From the NCBI GenBank assembly GCA_934293575.1, contig CAKQYU010000005.1, positions 1-64,000 of the forward strand: a stretch of DNA of 64,000 nucleotides, written 5' to 3'. Both the position numbers and the translations under genes were made by a program. Position 1 is the first letter of the stretch. The number at the start of each line of letters is the position of its first letter. The notes under the pieces were generated by a model. That model was not told where the DNA came from. It made no database searches and saw nothing but the letters and a program-made list of their open reading frames with translations. The stretch is from an uncultured Lachnospiraceae bacterium (GTDB lineage: Bacteria > Bacillota > Clostridia > Lachnospirales > Lachnospiraceae). This document shows positions 54,135 through 62,129 of the stretch, one piece after another.

Positions 54135-54524
54135 ATGTATATGCAGGATATGGATTTTGATAAAATGTTTCCTCAAGTTCCGGAATGTATAGAGGATGAG
54201 AGAAGATATATATCAGACTACAATTATTTTAAGAATATGTATCCTGCCAGATTACGGCTGGTAGCAGGAATCATAGAAGATTATTTGGATCGATTTGAGT
54301 ATGAAGGAAGTTCCATTTATATGGAATATCCGGATCAGGTTAGCATATACCGGATAGCAAGTCATATTTATAATATGTTTTGTCAGGTAAACAGAGAAGA
54401 GTTTGAAGATACACAGGAAATAATAAAATTTAAAGAAGTAATTCAGATTATGGTTTGTCAGGAAATTTATATCCGAAGACGAAGAAAAGAACGTTTTATG
54501 AAACGGTTTTACAATGTAAGATAG
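54135..54524 (+). CDS. Conserved hypothetical protein, 129 residues
   Basis: I do not recognise the function. The product is soluble, helical and charged: acidic in its first third (DFDKMFPQVPECIEDERRY), aromatic-rich in the middle and strongly basic at the end (RRRRKERFMKRF). AAGGAG is seven bases before the ATG at 54135; an ATG at 54129 is too close to it. It lies between pfkA and the large exported protein gene, codirectional with both and 28 nt before the latter, so it may share a transcript with it. Confidence 0.65.
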   Translation: MYMQDMDFDKMFPQVPECIEDERRYISDYNYFKNMYPARLRLVAGIIEDYLDRFEYEGSSIYMEYPDQVSIYRIASHIYNMFCQVNREEFEDTQEIIKFKEVIQIMVCQEIYIRRRRKERFMKRFYNVR

Positions 54525-54552
54525 AGACAGAAAATTATTTAGGAGCATTGAT

Positions 54553-57102
54553 ATGGACGGAAGAGTAATATGGAGAATTCTGGTTTTACTGATAATATTT
54601 GTTGCCACGATTTTTCTTGTAAATAAATTGGATAATGCAGGTGTGGAGGATGTTTCCATCGAGATGGAGCAGGCAACCCTTCCGATTGTGTATGTCAGAT
54701 ATAATGATGATTTTATAAATACACTGCACGGATATACGGGTAAGGTAGATACAACCTATTTTCGTGATACGATTACACCTATGGATTATGGAAGATCCAT
54801 TGAGTTATGGGTGGATCAGACAAAGAAGAATTATTCCTCTTATGAATATGAATTGCGTAGTCAGTATCAGGGAGATTTAATTGAGAATGGTGCAGTAACG
54901 GATATTAATCATGCAGATGGTTATGATAAAATGTCCATTTCTTTTCGTACGAAATTAGAGGAATTGCAGGAGTATGTATTAGTTATAAAGGCAATGGATG
55001 ATAATGAGTCGGCGGTTCGTTATTATACAAGAGTTGTTGTGGAAAATGATTTTCATGCACCGGCATTACTTGACTATGTAGAGGGATTTAATGATGCATT
55101 ATTTGATAAGGATAAGGCGGAATCGTATATTACCAAAAGTATTGAACCAAATGAAGACGGTAATAACGAATATCTGTCAAAAGTAAATATTCATTCCAGT
55201 TTTGATACGATTACATTTGCTGATTTGAATCCTACAAGAATAACAAAACCAATTCCGAGTATTAAGGAAATTGATGACAGTTATGCAATCATACAGCTAA
55301 AATATATGATTTCGGCAGAAGAAAATAAAGTAGTAGAAAATTATTTTGTGACGGAAGAGTACAGAGTGCGCTATGCGGGTGGGGATAATGTATATCTTTT
55401 GGATTATAACCGTTCACAGGAAGCAATGTTTACCATAGACAATATTGATGCAGCTTCCAATGTTTTCAAATTGGGAGTTTTAGAGGATGATAATTTCCAG
55501 TATAAAACAAGCTCAGACTCGAAGAAGGTAGCATTTACACAGGCAAGACAGTTGTGGTATTACGATTATGATGCCGGAACGATAACGAATGTTTATGGCT
55601 TTTATCAGAACGATAATTATACCGATGTTCGTGTGACTTACGATGAAAATAATATAAAAATTTTGCGGATGAACGATAATGGTAATATTACATTTGCTGT
55701 CTATGGTTATATGAACCGTGGTAAAAATGAAGGAAAAGTAGGAATCGGTGTTTATGAATTTAATGCCGAAAAAGATAAAGTACAGGAAGTTTTGTTTGTT
55801 GAAAACAATAAACCATATAATATTTTAAAAGAAGATATGGAGACGTTACTTTATCTGAATGATGATGGAGAGTTTTACTATTTTGATAATGATTGTGTTA
55901 TAAAAATTAATACAAAAACCAGACAATCAGAGATTTTTATTGAAGATGTATTAAATGAAAATCTGGCAGTTTCTCAGGATAATCATTTGATTGGTTATCC
56001 GGATGCATTGTTGACGGAAAATACAACCAAGATAACGGTTTATGATTTGGATTCGAAGGAAAGCAGAGAAATTGATGCGAAGAGTGGTGAACGATTATCG
56101 GCAATCGGATTTGTAGAGAATGATTTGGTACTTGGAAGAATCCGGGAGGGCGATATTGTTGAGGCACTTGATAAAACCGTTACCTGTCCGGCATCAACGA
56201 TAGATATTATTGATAAAAATAATAATGTTGTAAAAACATACGGAACAACCGGTGTATATGTTACGGATGCGGTAGCAAAGGACAACGTCATTTATTTGAA
56301 CAGGGTAAGAAAAATAAATGGTGGATTCGAAGAAACGACACAGGATTTTATCACATATAAGGAAGAGGAAAACAAGGGATCGTTATCTGTCGTATATAAG
56401 AATACGGATAAAGGATATAATCAGTTATATATGACATTCCCTTCTACTATTTTTGTATCAGCGAATCCAAAACTGATGATTACAAAGTCGGTTGTCAATG
56501 ATGAAGATACAACTGTTAAGATTACATTTGATCACACAAATAAAAAATATTATGCATATGGACAGGGAAAATATATGACAGATTATTTGAATCTGAATGC
56601 TGCTGTTCGTGCTGCATATGAAAATGCCGGTGTTGTATTGGATGAAAATGGTGTAATTGTATGGAGAAAGATTGCAGTTAAGGATTACCATACAGTTGCA
56701 GATAAGATTAAGATTCATACGGTGGAATCAATTGATGATACGCTGGGTGCATGTATTTACATGATGGGAGTTTATGAAGGTAAAACACCTGACTATGCAG
56801 TTATGCAGCAAGAATTAAAAGATGCATCAAAGTCGATAGAAGATATTATTCTGGAATATACGGGTCGTCAGGGAACGGATATTACGGGATGTGACTTTGA
56901 GAATGGATTGTATTATCTTTGTAAAGATGCTCCGGTTATCACAAGATTTGCAGATGGAACCTATGTATTGGTTACCAGTTATAATGGAGAAAAGGTACGT
57001 TATATTAATCCGTTAGAACCGACCGATATTGTTGAATCGCGTGCAGAATTTGAAGAGAAGGTAAAGGATAGTGGTAATGTCTTTATCAGTTATGTAAGAT
57101 AA
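54553..57102 (+). CDS. Large membrane-anchored extracytoplasmic protein with a C39-like C-terminal domain
   Basis: An 849-residue protein with one N-terminal helix (about residues 7-24) acting as a membrane anchor. The long middle (about 30-700) is rich in beta-strand repeats such as LLYLNDDGEFYYFDND, suggesting a propeller-like fold. The last 120 residues resemble a C39-type papain-like domain: GACIYMMGVYEGK holds a cysteine at about 734 and YVLVTSYNGEKVRYINP follows at about 804. The usual His before VLV appears replaced (GTYVLV), so the domain may be inactive. A terminator follows directly. Confidence 0.65.
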   Translation: MDGRVIWRILVLLIIFVATIFLVNKLDNAGVEDVSIEMEQATLPIVYVRYNDDFINTLHGYTGKVDTTYFRDTITPMDYGRSIELWVDQTKKNYSSYEYELRSQYQGDLIENGAVTDINHADGYDKMSISFRTKLEELQEYVLVIKAMDDNESAVRYYTRVVVENDFHAPALLDYVEGFNDALFDKDKAESYITKSIEPNEDGNNEYLSKVNIHSSFDTITFADLNPTRITKPIPSIKEIDDSYAIIQLKYMISAEENKVVENYFVTEEYRVRYAGGDNVYLLDYNRSQEAMFTIDNIDAASNVFKLGVLEDDNFQYKTSSDSKKVAFTQARQLWYYDYDAGTITNVYGFYQNDNYTDVRVTYDENNIKILRMNDNGNITFAVYGYMNRGKNEGKVGIGVYEFNAEKDKVQEVLFVENNKPYNILKEDMETLLYLNDDGEFYYFDNDCVIKINTKTRQSEIFIEDVLNENLAVSQDNHLIGYPDALLTENTTKITVYDLDSKESREIDAKSGERLSAIGFVENDLVLGRIREGDIVEALDKTVTCPASTIDIIDKNNNVVKTYGTTGVYVTDAVAKDNVIYLNRVRKINGGFEETTQDFITYKEEENKGSLSVVYKNTDKGYNQLYMTFPSTIFVSANPKLMITKSVVNDEDTTVKITFDHTNKKYYAYGQGKYMTDYLNLNAAVRAAYENAGVVLDENGVIVWRKIAVKDYHTVADKIKIHTVESIDDTLGACIYMMGVYEGKTPDYAVMQQELKDASKSIEDIILEYTGRQGTDITGCDFENGLYYLCKDAPVITRFADGTYVLVTSYNGEKVRYINPLEPTDIVESRAEFEEKVKDSGNVFISYVR

Positions 57103-57115
57103 ATATAAGTAAAAT

Positions 57116-57143
57116 AAAAAAGGTGGCAACCGCCACCTTTTTT
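57116..57143. terminator. Bidirectional terminator
   Basis: AAAAAA-GGTGGC-AACC-GCCACC-TTTTTT is a perfect hairpin with matching A and T tails. It serves the exported-protein gene on the plus strand and the ferredoxin gene on the minus strand. Confidence 0.93.
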
Positions 57144-57144
57144 A

Positions 57145-57315
57145 TTACTCTTCAGAGATTACTCCTGTAGGGCATGTTCCTGCACATGAACCACAAGAAA
57201 TGCATGTATCTGCATCGATTTCAAACTTGCCGTCGCCTTCAGAAATAGCGCCAACAGGACAAGAACCTGCGCATGCTCCACATGATACACATCCATCATT
57301 AATAACAAATGCCAT
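57145..57315 (-). CDS. 2[4Fe-4S] ferredoxin
   Basis: A 56-residue clostridial-type ferredoxin with two CxxCxxCxxxCP cluster motifs: CVSCGACAGSCPVG (starting near residue 9) and CISCGSCAGTCPTG (near 38). It carries low-potential electrons for fermentation, for example to pyruvate-linked enzymes, hydrogenase or radical SAM proteins such as the adjacent PFL activase. GGAGG lies close upstream of the ATG. It is followed by a bidirectional terminator and lies 110 bp downstream of pflA. Confidence 0.95.
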   Translation of the reverse strand: MAFVINDGCVSCGACAGSCPVGAISEGDGKFEIDADTCISCGSCAGTCPTGVISEE

Positions 57316-57425
57316 AGTAGATTCCTCCTTATAAAATTGTATATGTTATTCGTATATAGGTAAAATACCTTATTACAAATATTTTAAAACAAGTACTATT
57401 AGATAGCAAGTATTTTTTTGGATAC

Positions 57426-58184
57426 TTACTGTATGTTATCATCTTGTCTTCTGCGTTTCATAGCAGCTAAAATTACTTCTCTTGCATGGATAGCGGATTC
57501 TTTTGGTAAATCCTTCAGACCCTTTAATGGATAATCGATACCAAGTTTTTCATACTTCACAACACCCATTCCGTGATAAGGAAGACAATCCAAAGCCGTT
57601 ATATTTTTGAATTGACCGATAAAATATCCTAATTGGTCAAGGTATTTGTCGTTTAAGGTAATTCCTTCCACAATGACATGACGAATCCAGGTATTAATAT
57701 TTTTTTCGCTTAAATATTTTAAGAAATCTAAAATATTGTCATTTGGCTGCTGGCAAAGTTTCTGGTGTTCAACCGGATCGATATGTTTAATATCTAACAT
57801 AACCAAATCGGTTACTTTCATCAGACGGTCAAATTTTTTGAGTAACTCCGCATTCTCTCTGTGGAAAATAACACCGGAAGTATCTAAACAGGTGTGAATG
57901 CCTTTTTCTTTACAAGCTTCAAATAACTCAGTTAAAAAATCAATCTGAACGAGAGGTTCTCCTCCGGTAGCTGTAAGACCGCCATTTGCATAAAATGATT
58001 TCATGGATTCATATTGATCCAACAAATCTTTTACCGTGTGTTTTTCTGCACCTTCCATGCTCCACGTATCCGGGTTGTGGCAATATTTACAACGCATAGG
58101 ACATCCCTTAAAAAATACGACAAATCGCATTCCCGGACCATCTACTGTTCCACATGTTTCAATTGAATGAATATATCCTGTCAT
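57426..58184 (-). CDS. pflA: Pyruvate formate-lyase-activating enzyme
   Basis: A 252-residue radical SAM protein. The cluster motif C-x3-C-x2-C is in GCPMRCKYCHNPDTW near residue 29, and the SAM-binding GGE motif is TATGGEPLVQ near 71. It abstracts hydrogen from the conserved glycine of pyruvate formate-lyase to make the glycyl radical. Here that glycine lies on the separate small protein encoded just upstream (58388-58627). A terminator and about 200 bp separate the two genes, so pflA is probably transcribed partly on its own. Confidence 0.95.
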   Translation of the reverse strand: MTGYIHSIETCGTVDGPGMRFVVFFKGCPMRCKYCHNPDTWSMEGAEKHTVKDLLDQYESMKSFYANGGLTATGGEPLVQIDFLTELFEACKEKGIHTCLDTSGVIFHRENAELLKKFDRLMKVTDLVMLDIKHIDPVEHQKLCQQPNDNILDFLKYLSEKNINTWIRHVIVEGITLNDKYLDQLGYFIGQFKNITALDCLPYHGMGVVKYEKLGIDYPLKGLKDLPKESAIHAREVILAAMKRRRQDDNIQ

Positions 58185-58313
58185 TTATTAATCCCTTTCT
58201 TTCCTAAATATATAATTTGTTTGTTGTTAAATATTATGTATAAAACAATTGTGATTCTATTCAATAACACAAATAAATATTTTGTGTAAAAACAGTTATT
58301 TCTATTATTGATT

Positions 58314-58348
58314 GAAAAGAAAGGCAAGGGCGAATAAATGCCCCTGCC
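58314..58348 (-). terminator. Terminator after the glycyl-radical domain gene
   Basis: On the minus strand GGCAGGGGC pairs with GCCCTTGCC (nine pairs, one wobble), followed by TTTCTTTT. It ends the split pyruvate formate-lyase operon before pflA. Confidence 0.85.
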
Positions 58349-58387
58349 TATATAGTTTGATTTGTAGTTATTCAAAAACTTCTTAGA

Positions 58388-58627
58388 TTACATAGACTCA
58401 TGGAATGTTCTTGAAATAACGTCTGCCTGCTGCTCTGGTGTTAACTTAACGAAGTTAACAGCATATCCAGATACACGGATTGTTAACTGTGGATAGTTCT
58501 CCGGATGTTTCTGAGCATCAATTAATGTTTCACGGTTTAATACGTTAACATTAAGATGATATCCACCTTTTTCTACATAACCATCTAACATATTTACTAA
58601 GTTATCTACCTGCTGTGTACTAGCCAT
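58388..58627 (-). CDS. Stand-alone glycyl-radical domain of pyruvate formate-lyase (GrcA-like)
   Basis: A 79-residue protein equal to the C-terminal domain of ordinary pyruvate formate-lyase. It has the docking helix VDNLVNMLDGYVEKGG, the strand HLNVNVLNRETL, PQLTIRVSGYAVNFVKL with the radical-bearing Gly54, and the terminal TFHESM. AAGGAGG precedes the ATG. It is the third gene after the catalytic chain, which lacks exactly this domain. The function inferred is to carry the glycyl radical in trans and dock into the catalytic chain. Escherichia coli GrcA (YfiD) is a repair version; here the domain appears to be essential. Confidence 0.9.
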   Translation of the reverse strand: MASTQQVDNLVNMLDGYVEKGGYHLNVNVLNRETLIDAQKHPENYPQLTIRVSGYAVNFVKLTPEQQADVISRTFHESM

Positions 58628-58659
58628 TTTATTATCCTCCTTATCAAAATTATACCGGA

Positions 58660-58875
58660 TTAATCTTCGTGTAACTCTTCGTCCATGCCCTCCATTAAAG
58701 TAGGAACACTACATGCAAGGTCACCCTTTGCACAATCAAGACATCCAAGAGTTTCTTCTGTTTTTTCTCCGGCTGCAACGGTATCGTCCACGGACACATT
58801 AATGTGTCCATGTCCGTTTGTAACCATATCATCTAACATTGCAACAATGTCATCTACTTGATCTTTGTCTGTCAT
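58660..58875 (-). CDS. GrcA-related small protein with Cys-rich acidic tail, no radical loop
   Basis: A 71-residue protein. Residues 6-29 (VDDIVAMLDDMVTNG then HINVSV) align with the docking helix and first strand of the glycyl-radical domain encoded next. The rest differs: no RVSGY loop, but GCLDC (C45, C48), C55 and an acidic tail EGMDEELHED. GGAGG precedes the ATG. It lies between the catalytic chain (40-nt gap) and the radical domain gene (32-nt gap). It may be an assembly factor, a cap or a regulator occupying the radical-domain site. I know of no described function. Confidence 0.7.
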   Translation of the reverse strand: MTDKDQVDDIVAMLDDMVTNGHGHINVSVDDTVAAGEKTEETLGCLDCAKGDLACSVPTLMEGMDEELHED

Positions 58876-58915
58876 ACTAAAACCTCCAAGCTAAACATTG
58901 TTTGAACAATCATTA

Positions 58916-60958
58916 TTATTTGTTAAGATCGATTTCGATATCTCCTGCAAATACCTGATCTTCTTTACCAAGAGCACCTGGAACGATAGAGAATGTATTT
59001 GAAATACCATCCTGAGCGTCTCTGAAAGGAATCTTAGCTACAGAAGAAAGTGATGCTACTGCACCATGAGTATCTCTCTTATGAAGTGGGTTAGCACCTG
59101 GAGCAAATGGTGCACCATGCTTACGTCCACAAGGAGTATCACCTGTATTCTTACCATATGTTACGTTTGAAGTAATTGTAAGGATTGACTGTGTAGGGAT
59201 ACCATTACGATATACATGCTGCTGACGAAGCTTATCCATAAATGTTGTAACGATGCTTGTAGCAATTTCATCTACACGGTCATCATTGTTACCATATTTA
59301 GGGAAGTCACCCTCTGTCTCGTAGCTTGTTACGATACCCTGCTCGTTACGAATAACTTTAACCTTAGCATACTTGATAGCTGATAATGAGTCAGCAACGA
59401 TTGAAAGACCAGCAACACCTGTTGCGAAGTATCTCTTTACGTCTCTGTCATGTAATGCCATCTGAATTCTTTCATAAGCATACTTATCATGCATATAGTG
59501 GATAATGTTAAGTGCGCTAACATAAACTTTAGCTAACCAATCCATCATATCGTTGAACTTATCCATTACATCATCATAGTCAAGGTAGTCACCTTCAACC
59601 GGACGATACTTAGGTCCAACCTGAACACCTGTACACTCATCAACACCACCGTTGATAGCGTAAAGTAAACATTTAGCTAAGTTAGCACGAGCTCCGAAGA
59701 ACTGCATCTCTTTACCAATAACCATTGAAGATACACAACAAGCAATACCATAATCATCACCGTGAAGAGGTCTCATTAAGTCATCGTTCTCATACTGGAT
59801 AGAAGAAGACTTGATAGACATCTTTGCACAGAACTGCTTCCATCCAAGTGGAAGTTTCTTTGCCCAAAGAACAGTCATGTTTGGCTCTGGAGCTGCACCT
59901 AAGTTATTTAATGTATTAACGAAACGGAATGACATCTTTGTTACTAATGTACGTCCATCAACACCCATACCACCAAGAGACTCTGTTACCCAAACTGGGT
60001 CACCAGCGAAGATCTGGTTGTACTCTGGTGTACGTGCAAACTTAACGCAACGTAACTTCATAACGAAATGATCGATGAACTCCTGAATCTGCTCTTCTGT
60101 AAACTTGCCGGCAGCTAAATCTCTTTCTGCATATACATCAAAGAATGTAGATGTACGACCAAGTGACATAGCAGCACCGTTCTGCTCCTTAACTGCTCCA
60201 AGGTATCCGAAGTATGTCCACTGGATAGCTTCCTGAACGTTAGTAGCTGGCTTAGAAATATCAAATCCATAGAATGAAGCCATCTTTGTTAATTCTTTAA
60301 GAGCCTTAATCTGCTCTGCGATTTCTTCCTTACCACGGATAACATCATCTGTGTAAACCTTACCGAAAGATTCCTTCTGAGCTAATTTATCTTCAATTAA
60401 TCTATCTGTACCATAAAGAGCAACTCTTCTGTAGTCACCAATGATACGTCCACGTCCATAAGCATCAGGAAGACCTGTTACGATATGATTTGTACGGCAT
60501 TTTCTGATTTCTGAATCATATACATCGAATACACCTTCGTTATGTGTCTTTCTATGTTTTGAGAAGAAATCAACAACTTCAGGATCTACTGTATATCCGT
60601 TATCTTCACAAGCTTTCATAGCCATACGAAGACCACCGTATACATTCATACCTCTCTTGAAAGGCTTGTCTGTCTGGAAACCAACGATAGTTTCTTTGTC
60701 CTTATCAAGATATCCTGCACCGTGTGAAGTTAAAGTAGAAACAACCTTAGTATCCATATCAAGAACACCGCCAGCTTCTCTTTCCTTCTTTGTTAAATCC
60801 ATAACTTCAGCCCACAAATCTTTTGTGTTCTGAGTAGGTCCTGCTAAGAAACTATCATCACCTTCATATGGAGTATAGTTCTTCTGAATAAAGTCACGTA
60901 CGTCGATAAATTTCTCCCAGTTACCGCCGTTGAAACCATTCCATGCTTCTGATTTCAT
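58916..60958 (-). CDS. pflB: Pyruvate formate-lyase catalytic chain lacking the glycyl-radical domain
   Basis: A 680-residue protein aligning with pyruvate formate-lyase from its start (FIQKNYTPYEGDDSFLAG) through the catalytic Cys-Cys pair in YGIACCVSSM to GISNTFSIVPGALGKEDQ. It then stops after a short tail (FAGDIEIDLNK), about 75 residues short of the usual 750-760. The missing part, with the radical glycine, is encoded separately at 58388-58627. The enzyme cleaves pyruvate plus CoA to acetyl-CoA and formate. AAGGAGG precedes the ATG, and codon use is that of a highly expressed gene. The clean domain boundary and downstream genes argue against decay. Confidence 0.93.
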   Translation of the reverse strand: MKSEAWNGFNGGNWEKFIDVRDFIQKNYTPYEGDDSFLAGPTQNTKDLWAEVMDLTKKEREAGGVLDMDTKVVSTLTSHGAGYLDKDKETIVGFQTDKPFKRGMNVYGGLRMAMKACEDNGYTVDPEVVDFFSKHRKTHNEGVFDVYDSEIRKCRTNHIVTGLPDAYGRGRIIGDYRRVALYGTDRLIEDKLAQKESFGKVYTDDVIRGKEEIAEQIKALKELTKMASFYGFDISKPATNVQEAIQWTYFGYLGAVKEQNGAAMSLGRTSTFFDVYAERDLAAGKFTEEQIQEFIDHFVMKLRCVKFARTPEYNQIFAGDPVWVTESLGGMGVDGRTLVTKMSFRFVNTLNNLGAAPEPNMTVLWAKKLPLGWKQFCAKMSIKSSSIQYENDDLMRPLHGDDYGIACCVSSMVIGKEMQFFGARANLAKCLLYAINGGVDECTGVQVGPKYRPVEGDYLDYDDVMDKFNDMMDWLAKVYVSALNIIHYMHDKYAYERIQMALHDRDVKRYFATGVAGLSIVADSLSAIKYAKVKVIRNEQGIVTSYETEGDFPKYGNNDDRVDEIATSIVTTFMDKLRQQHVYRNGIPTQSILTITSNVTYGKNTGDTPCGRKHGAPFAPGANPLHKRDTHGAVASLSSVAKIPFRDAQDGISNTFSIVPGALGKEDQVFAGDIEIDLNK

Positions 60959-61305
60959 TATAAATTTCCTCCTTTTAAAATAAAATATTTGTGAAATTCA
61001 TCTTATGTGTGTAAGTATCCACCCAATACAGAATGCTTAAGGAAAATATTTACAGATTCCTGATGAAATTCTCATGGTTTCATTATAGTTTTTTATTGTA
61101 TACAAGTCAACGGAAATTCCCTGCAATTCTTGTATTTTTTCTGGTACAAAAATGAGAAAAAGAAATGTAAAATTTATAAAAAATTAAAGAAAAATCAGTA
61201 TTTTGAGAAAGAAAAAATTGTATACACAATATGTAGGGTTTTGTTAAAATCGTATCTATGATACAATGAAGAATTGTGAAAAGAATGATTGATTAGGGTA
61301 AAGAA
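60959..61305. other. Regulatory stretch upstream of the pyruvate formate-lyase operon
   Basis: About 350 bp without a gene. It holds the pflB promoter (61082-61110) and a roughly 115-nt leader on the minus strand, and must also hold the promoter of the divergent LRR gene. A TTGTGA word near 60989 resembles half a Rex (NADH sensor) site. Confidence 0.7.
61082..61110 (-). promoter_or_regulatory. Promoter of the pyruvate formate-lyase operon
   Basis: On the minus strand TTGACT and TATAAT are separated by 17 bp, a near-perfect vegetative promoter about 120 bp upstream of the pflB start. It fits the very high expression expected for this enzyme. Confidence 0.88.
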
Positions 61306-62118
61306 ATGGGAATGCAGCAGGATATTACAAAAATTGAAAACGGAACGGAAAAAATAGAGAAAAAAGAATATCTGGGTAATCGGAACCTGTATCATATTTA
61401 TCTGCCGGAAAGTATTTTGATGTTAGAGGACTGGTGCTTTGCACACTGTAAGAATCTGCAGACGGTGTGGATGCCGCGAAAGGTGGTATTAACAGGAAGG
61501 GATGTTTTCCTTGGCTGTGATAAGCTTTCCAATGTATATATCTATGATAAGGAATATATATATGAAGAATTTTCGGAAAATCTGGCATTTGGAATAAAGA
61601 ATTTTTTGAAAGGTGAACGATTTGATCTTTCAGTATATGGAACGACGGAATGGTTTTGTCAATATGATGAACAGTTGGCAAAGTATATAAATGAGCCGGA
61701 TGAGGCAAACTTTGAACCATTTCTGGCGGGTGGGGAAGAAGATTATGAAGATCCTTCCAATAATATAGAAAGTTTTTGCCGGCAAAAAAGAACGAACAAA
61801 ATAAAAGGAATTTTTTTCAGGCTGAGAGTAGAAAATAAAGACAGAGTGACCGGAAAAATTGATTCGGACAGAAAAAAGGATTGGGTTTCCTATATAAAAC
61901 AGAATGAAAAAGAAACATTGGAATTTTTGAAGGAAAGAAAAGAAGAAGCAGTTACCTATTTTAAAATAATGAAAGAAGAACGTATTTTGGCTGCCGGGAA
62001 TATTTCATATTTTATTGATGGGATGGCGGGCCCGGCATTTACGGAAAGTAAGGCCTATCTGTTAAAAGAGCAGGAAAACTTATCGGTGGAAGATGTGTGG
62101 AAGCAGTTTCAGATATGA
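61306..62118 (+). CDS. Leucine-rich-repeat (BspA-like) protein
   Basis: A 270-residue protein without a signal peptide. Residues 22-85 contain LRR_5-type repeats (LPESILMLEDWCFAHCKNL, then MPRKVVLTGRDVFLGCDKL). The C-terminal half is charged and helical with no motif that I recognise. The repeat class is usually extracellular, but here no export signal is present, so a cytoplasmic binding role is inferred. It lies immediately before the DUF2201/VWA and MoxR genes, 11 nt from the former, and probably belongs to the same system. Confidence 0.7.
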   Translation: MGMQQDITKIENGTEKIEKKEYLGNRNLYHIYLPESILMLEDWCFAHCKNLQTVWMPRKVVLTGRDVFLGCDKLSNVYIYDKEYIYEEFSENLAFGIKNFLKGERFDLSVYGTTEWFCQYDEQLAKYINEPDEANFEPFLAGGEEDYEDPSNNIESFCRQKRTNKIKGIFFRLRVENKDRVTGKIDSDRKKDWVSYIKQNEKETLEFLKERKEEAVTYFKIMKEERILAAGNISYFIDGMAGPAFTESKAYLLKEQENLSVEDVWKQFQI

Positions 62119-62129
62119 AGGGAGCTGTC

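Noticed and set aside
53739..54176. Antisense frame opposite the end of pfkA
   Set aside because: It mirrors a conserved coding region and shows no ribosome-binding site or family motif.
58185..58387. Small frame between pflA and the radical-domain gene
   Set aside because: It overlaps the terminator hairpin, lacks a ribosome-binding site and has a low-complexity product.
58876..58915. A frameshift or premature stop as the cause of the short pflB
   Set aside because: The missing domain is not simply out of frame downstream. An unrelated-tailed gene intervenes, each part has its own strong ribosome-binding site and ATG, and the break is at a domain boundary.
60985..61000. Rex (NADH-sensing repressor) operator before pflB
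   Set aside because: Only a half-site TTGTGA is present. The matching TCACAA at the right spacing is missing.
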